Assembly: GCF_014649715.1 (NCBI RefSeq)
Contig: NZ_BMTO01000001.1
Coordinates: forward strand, 1 to 60,362
Reading direction: 5' to 3'
Source: Streptomyces lateritius
GTDB lineage: Bacteria > Actinomycetota > Actinomycetes > Streptomycetales > Streptomycetaceae
Length of the DNA: 60,362 nt
The notes under the pieces are model-generated. The model saw nothing but the letters and a program-made list of their open reading frames with translations. It searched no databases and was not told the origin of the DNA. Positions within the stretch are counted from its first letter, which is position 1. The number at the start of each line of letters is the position of its first letter. A program made the position numbers and the translations under genes. Shown piece by piece: positions 58,344 to 60,362 of this stretch.

Positions 58344-60362
58344 TCAGGCGTAGTCGGCATGGACGTATACCGAGTGCGGGCCGTTCTCCCGGTAGACCAG
58401 CTCGCCCCGCTCGACCGCCGCCTTCAGCGCGGCGCGGACAGCCTGGCGACTGCGGCCCACCATGTCGGCGACAGCGGAGGGCTTCATGCCCTCGGAGCCC
58501 GTCGCCGCGATCGCGGCGATCGCTTCGGGAAGCCACTCCGGGCCCTCGGAGTCGTTTCGGAGCGCGGAGAGGTTCAGCCCGGCCGGGGTCGGCTGTTCGG
58601 TCTCCGGGTCGGTGCTGGTGGGTTCGGGGGTGGTGGCGAACTGGGCGTCGATCTGCTCGCGGAAGGCCCGTGCGAGCGCGTCCGCTTCGGACTCGACCGC
58701 GGGCGGCTGCTCGGTGCGGAGAGCGGACAGGTTCAACCCGCCCGCGGTGTCGGCCGACTCGGCGGGGGTGCCCACGCTGGGCGTGTGGTCGTGGATCCAG
58801 GCGACGCGGGCGTGGTCCCAGCGGCGGGCGTAATCGGGCCCGGCCGCCTTCGCGGAAATGGTGTCGAGGGTGGGGTGGCGGTCGGAGGTGGCGGCGACGA
58901 TGTCGCGGATCTGGTTGGGGAGGATTCGCCAGGACTTGAACAGTGCGGCGGGGGATTCGGGGGTGCTCATGAAGCCAGAGCCCTTGTAGGGGGCTTGGTC
59001 GACGCGCAGGCCGCGGGAGCCGGGGAACTGCTTGCTGAGGTCCATGCCCTCGGTCTCACCCCCGGTGAGGGCGACGCGGACTTTGGCTTCGCGGCGGATC
59101 ATCAGGTCGCCGAGGACGGCGCCGGTGGCGCCGAGGGAGGTCAGGACGGTGCGGATGCCCATGGCGCGGGCGATCCGGATGACTTCGAGGATCTTCTTGG
59201 CCAGGACCTTGGTCGGGCGGTCCATGCTCGTGAGGATCTCGGCGCCTTCGTCGATGACGATCTCGATCTGCGGGATCTGTGCGCTGATCGGCAGGAGATC
59301 GGTGTTGGCCATGGACATGAGGTCCTGGTAGGCCATCTTGCGGTGCTTGGCGATCCGCACGGCCGCGTCCAGCATGAGCGCGGCTTCCTCGTGGGTGGAG
59401 GCGAGCCAGTCGACACCAGGCCGCATCCCCTCGCCGTCTCCGGTGAGGGCGGGGCGGACCCAGGGCAGGCCGGCCGATCCCGCGTTGAGGTCGATCACCC
59501 AGGTGAGCACGTCGGTGGCACGGGCGAACCCGGCGAGGATCGTTTGAACCATGTTCGTCTTGCCCGACCCGGTCGGCCCGACCACGAGAGCGCACTGCTC
59601 GCGCAGGTAGGCGTGGACCACGTCCGCGTTGGTCCGCAGCCCCCACGGAATGCCCGTGAGCAGGGACAGCGGGCCGTAGTCGGTCGGGTAGGTGACCTCC
59701 TCGGCGAGCACGTTCACGGTGATCACGTCGATCAGGACGCGGCCCTGGTCGATGCCCTGCAACGCGGAAGCGGTGCAGCCGTGCGGCAGCCGCGCGTCCG
59801 CAGACAGGCGGGCCGACTCCCGCGCGATCCGGTCATAAGTGGTTCCGCCCGCGGGGAGTTCGGCGTCGATCGTGAACCCGGCCCCGGTCGGCCACTGCTC
59901 GACCGCGAGGACCCGGACCGTGATGCCGCAGACGCGTTGGATCCGGTCGACCCACTCAGCCGCGATCGCCCGCCGCTCGGCCGACAGCTCGCGAGCGACC
60001 TGCCGTTCAGCAACGGCAATCGCCTCCAGCTCGCGGCCTTCCTCGTGGAGGAGGGTGGAGCGGGCGGCGGCGCCGAGGCCGACGCCGAGGGTGGCCAGGG
60101 AGCCGAGGGCGGCCCACGTGAGCGGGCCGGTGGTGATGGCCCAGGTGGTCCATCCGGCGCCGACCAGCCAGGACGCGGCGCGCATGGAGACGGTGCGGGC
60201 GGACAGGCGGTCTTTCAGGCTGGTGACGGTGTGGCCGATTGCGCCGGCGGCGCCGACGGCGAGGGCCCAGCCGGGGGGCATGCCGGTGGCGGCGCCGGTG
60301 GTGGCGACGGCGAGGGCTCCGGTGGTGGCGGACAGGGCGCCGGTCACGGGTCCGTGACCGGC
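58344..60362 (-). CDS. TraB/FtsK-type conjugative DNA translocase (5' end may lie outside window)
   Basis: At least 667 residues; the frame is open to the right edge, so the start at 60347 (GTG) is provisional. The N-terminal hydrophobic segments (about 1-35 and 55-95) anchor it in the membrane. The FtsK/SpoIIIE motor has Walker A VVGPTGSGKTNM (about 255) and Walker B IEIVIDEGAEIL (about 370). The C-terminal 80 residues form a winged helix (EGMKPSAVADMVGRSRQAVRAAL), the part that recognises the transfer locus in TraB proteins. LNLSALR occurs twice in the linker (about 560 and 615). Such a protein alone moves double-stranded DNA between mycelia in Streptomyces. Confidence 0.92.
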   Translation of the reverse strand, partial: AGHGPVTGALSATTGALAVATTGAATGMPPGWALAVGAAGAIGHTVTSLKDRLSARTVSMRAASWLVGAGWTTWAITTGPLTWAALGSLATLGVGLGAAARSTLLHEEGRELEAIAVAERQVARELSAERRAIAAEWVDRIQRVCGITVRVLAVEQWPTGAGFTIDAELPAGGTTYDRIARESARLSADARLPHGCTASALQGIDQGRVLIDVITVNVLAEEVTYPTDYGPLSLLTGIPWGLRTNADVVHAYLREQCALVVGPTGSGKTNMVQTILAGFARATDVLTWVIDLNAGSAGLPWVRPALTGDGEGMRPGVDWLASTHEEAALMLDAAVRIAKHRKMAYQDLMSMANTDLLPISAQIPQIEIVIDEGAEILTSMDRPTKVLAKKILEVIRIARAMGIRTVLTSLGATGAVLGDLMIRREAKVRVALTGGETEGMDLSKQFPGSRGLRVDQAPYKGSGFMSTPESPAALFKSWRILPNQIRDIVAATSDRHPTLDTISAKAAGPDYARRWDHARVAWIHDHTPSVGTPAESADTAGGLNLSALRTEQPPAVESEADALARAFREQIDAQFATTPEPTSTDPETEQPTPAGLNLSALRNDSEGPEWLPEAIAAIAATGSEGMKPSAVADMVGRSRQAVRAALKAAVERGELVYRENGPHSVYVHADYA

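Larger units (their letters stand above)
51340..60362. mobile_element. Actinomycete integrative and conjugative element (AICE), left part
   Basis: The order tRNA, cargo gene, tyrosine integrase, excisionase, replication genes (DUF3631 ATPase, primase-polymerase), DNA methyltransferase, small membrane protein and TraB/FtsK is the AICE plan known from pSAM2-like elements. All core genes run leftward and are mostly coupled by 4-nt overlaps. The left end is placed in the 3' half of tRNA-Val by analogy; the exact core cannot be fixed without the right junction, which is outside the window. The cargo gene at 51772 has lower GC than its surroundings. Confidence 0.85.

Overview
The window is high-GC actinobacterial chromosome, almost certainly Streptomyces. 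The evidence is strong GC bias at third codon positions, many GTG starts, the fasR-fabD-fabH-acpP-fabF type II fatty acid synthase cluster, a homodimeric E1 pyruvate dehydrogenase (aceE), DUF3145, DUF3052 and DUF4429 proteins, and a large TerD-family stress cluster. From memory, the gene content and order resemble the S. coelicolor region carrying fabDHPF, aceE and terD genes; no alignment was run.

Layout. 1-8.5 kb: the 3' end of a secreted pectate lyase, a nitrilase-family hydrolase, a secreted pyroglutamyl-peptidase-like protein whose catalytic Cys position is Ser, a TetR regulator divergent from a family 3 beta-glucosidase, aldose 1-epimerase, an SGNH esterase lipoprotein and a DUF3145 protein. 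8.6-13.5 kb: primary fatty acid synthesis with its PucR-type activator FasR. 13.5-21.7 kb: a pirin, then an envelope block with an L,D-transpeptidase lipoprotein, FemX, MurJ and a response regulator/kinase/lipoprotein operon. 21.7-31.6 kb: a serine hydrolase, a MerR/aldo-keto reductase pair with a textbook 19-bp-spacer operator, a secreted DUF1023 hydrolase coupled to an acyltransferase, a NarL-type two-component pair, DUF4429, a second DUF1023 hydrolase and a TetR regulator. 31.7-38.9 kb: a DHA2 efflux pump, a small I36-like secreted protein, a K+ channel, aceE, DUF3052 and an AhpE-like peroxiredoxin.

39.1-48.6 kb is a Ter stress module: two tandem TerD proteins, a TerC/DUF475 membrane protein, TerA, a divergent long-tailed TerD protein, then an aldolase-phosphoribosyltransferase/TRSP-StiP-HAD set of the kind proposed to make a nucleoside-like metabolite. 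Here the phosphoribosyltransferase/TRSP and StiP parts form one uninterrupted frame of about 925 codons. A repeat-rich linker joins them, and an internal Shine-Dalgarno plus ATG still sits at the usual StiP start.

51.3 kb to the right edge is an actinomycete integrative and conjugative element (AICE), apparently inserted at tRNA-Val(TAC). It holds tyrosine integrase, excisionase, a DUF3631 ATPase, a small Cys-rich protein, a primase-polymerase, a C5 DNA methyltransferase, a small membrane protein and a TraB/FtsK translocase, all leftward. A TTA-containing, lower-GC membrane gene sits between the tRNA and int. The element carries two unannotated repeat arrays. One has 14 copies of GTGGCGG/CCGCCAC around a perfect hairpin between xis and the replication genes (origin or operator candidate). 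The other is a heptamer array plus a 13-bp inverted repeat just beyond the 3' end of the TraB-like gene (candidate clt transfer locus). The element continues past the right edge.
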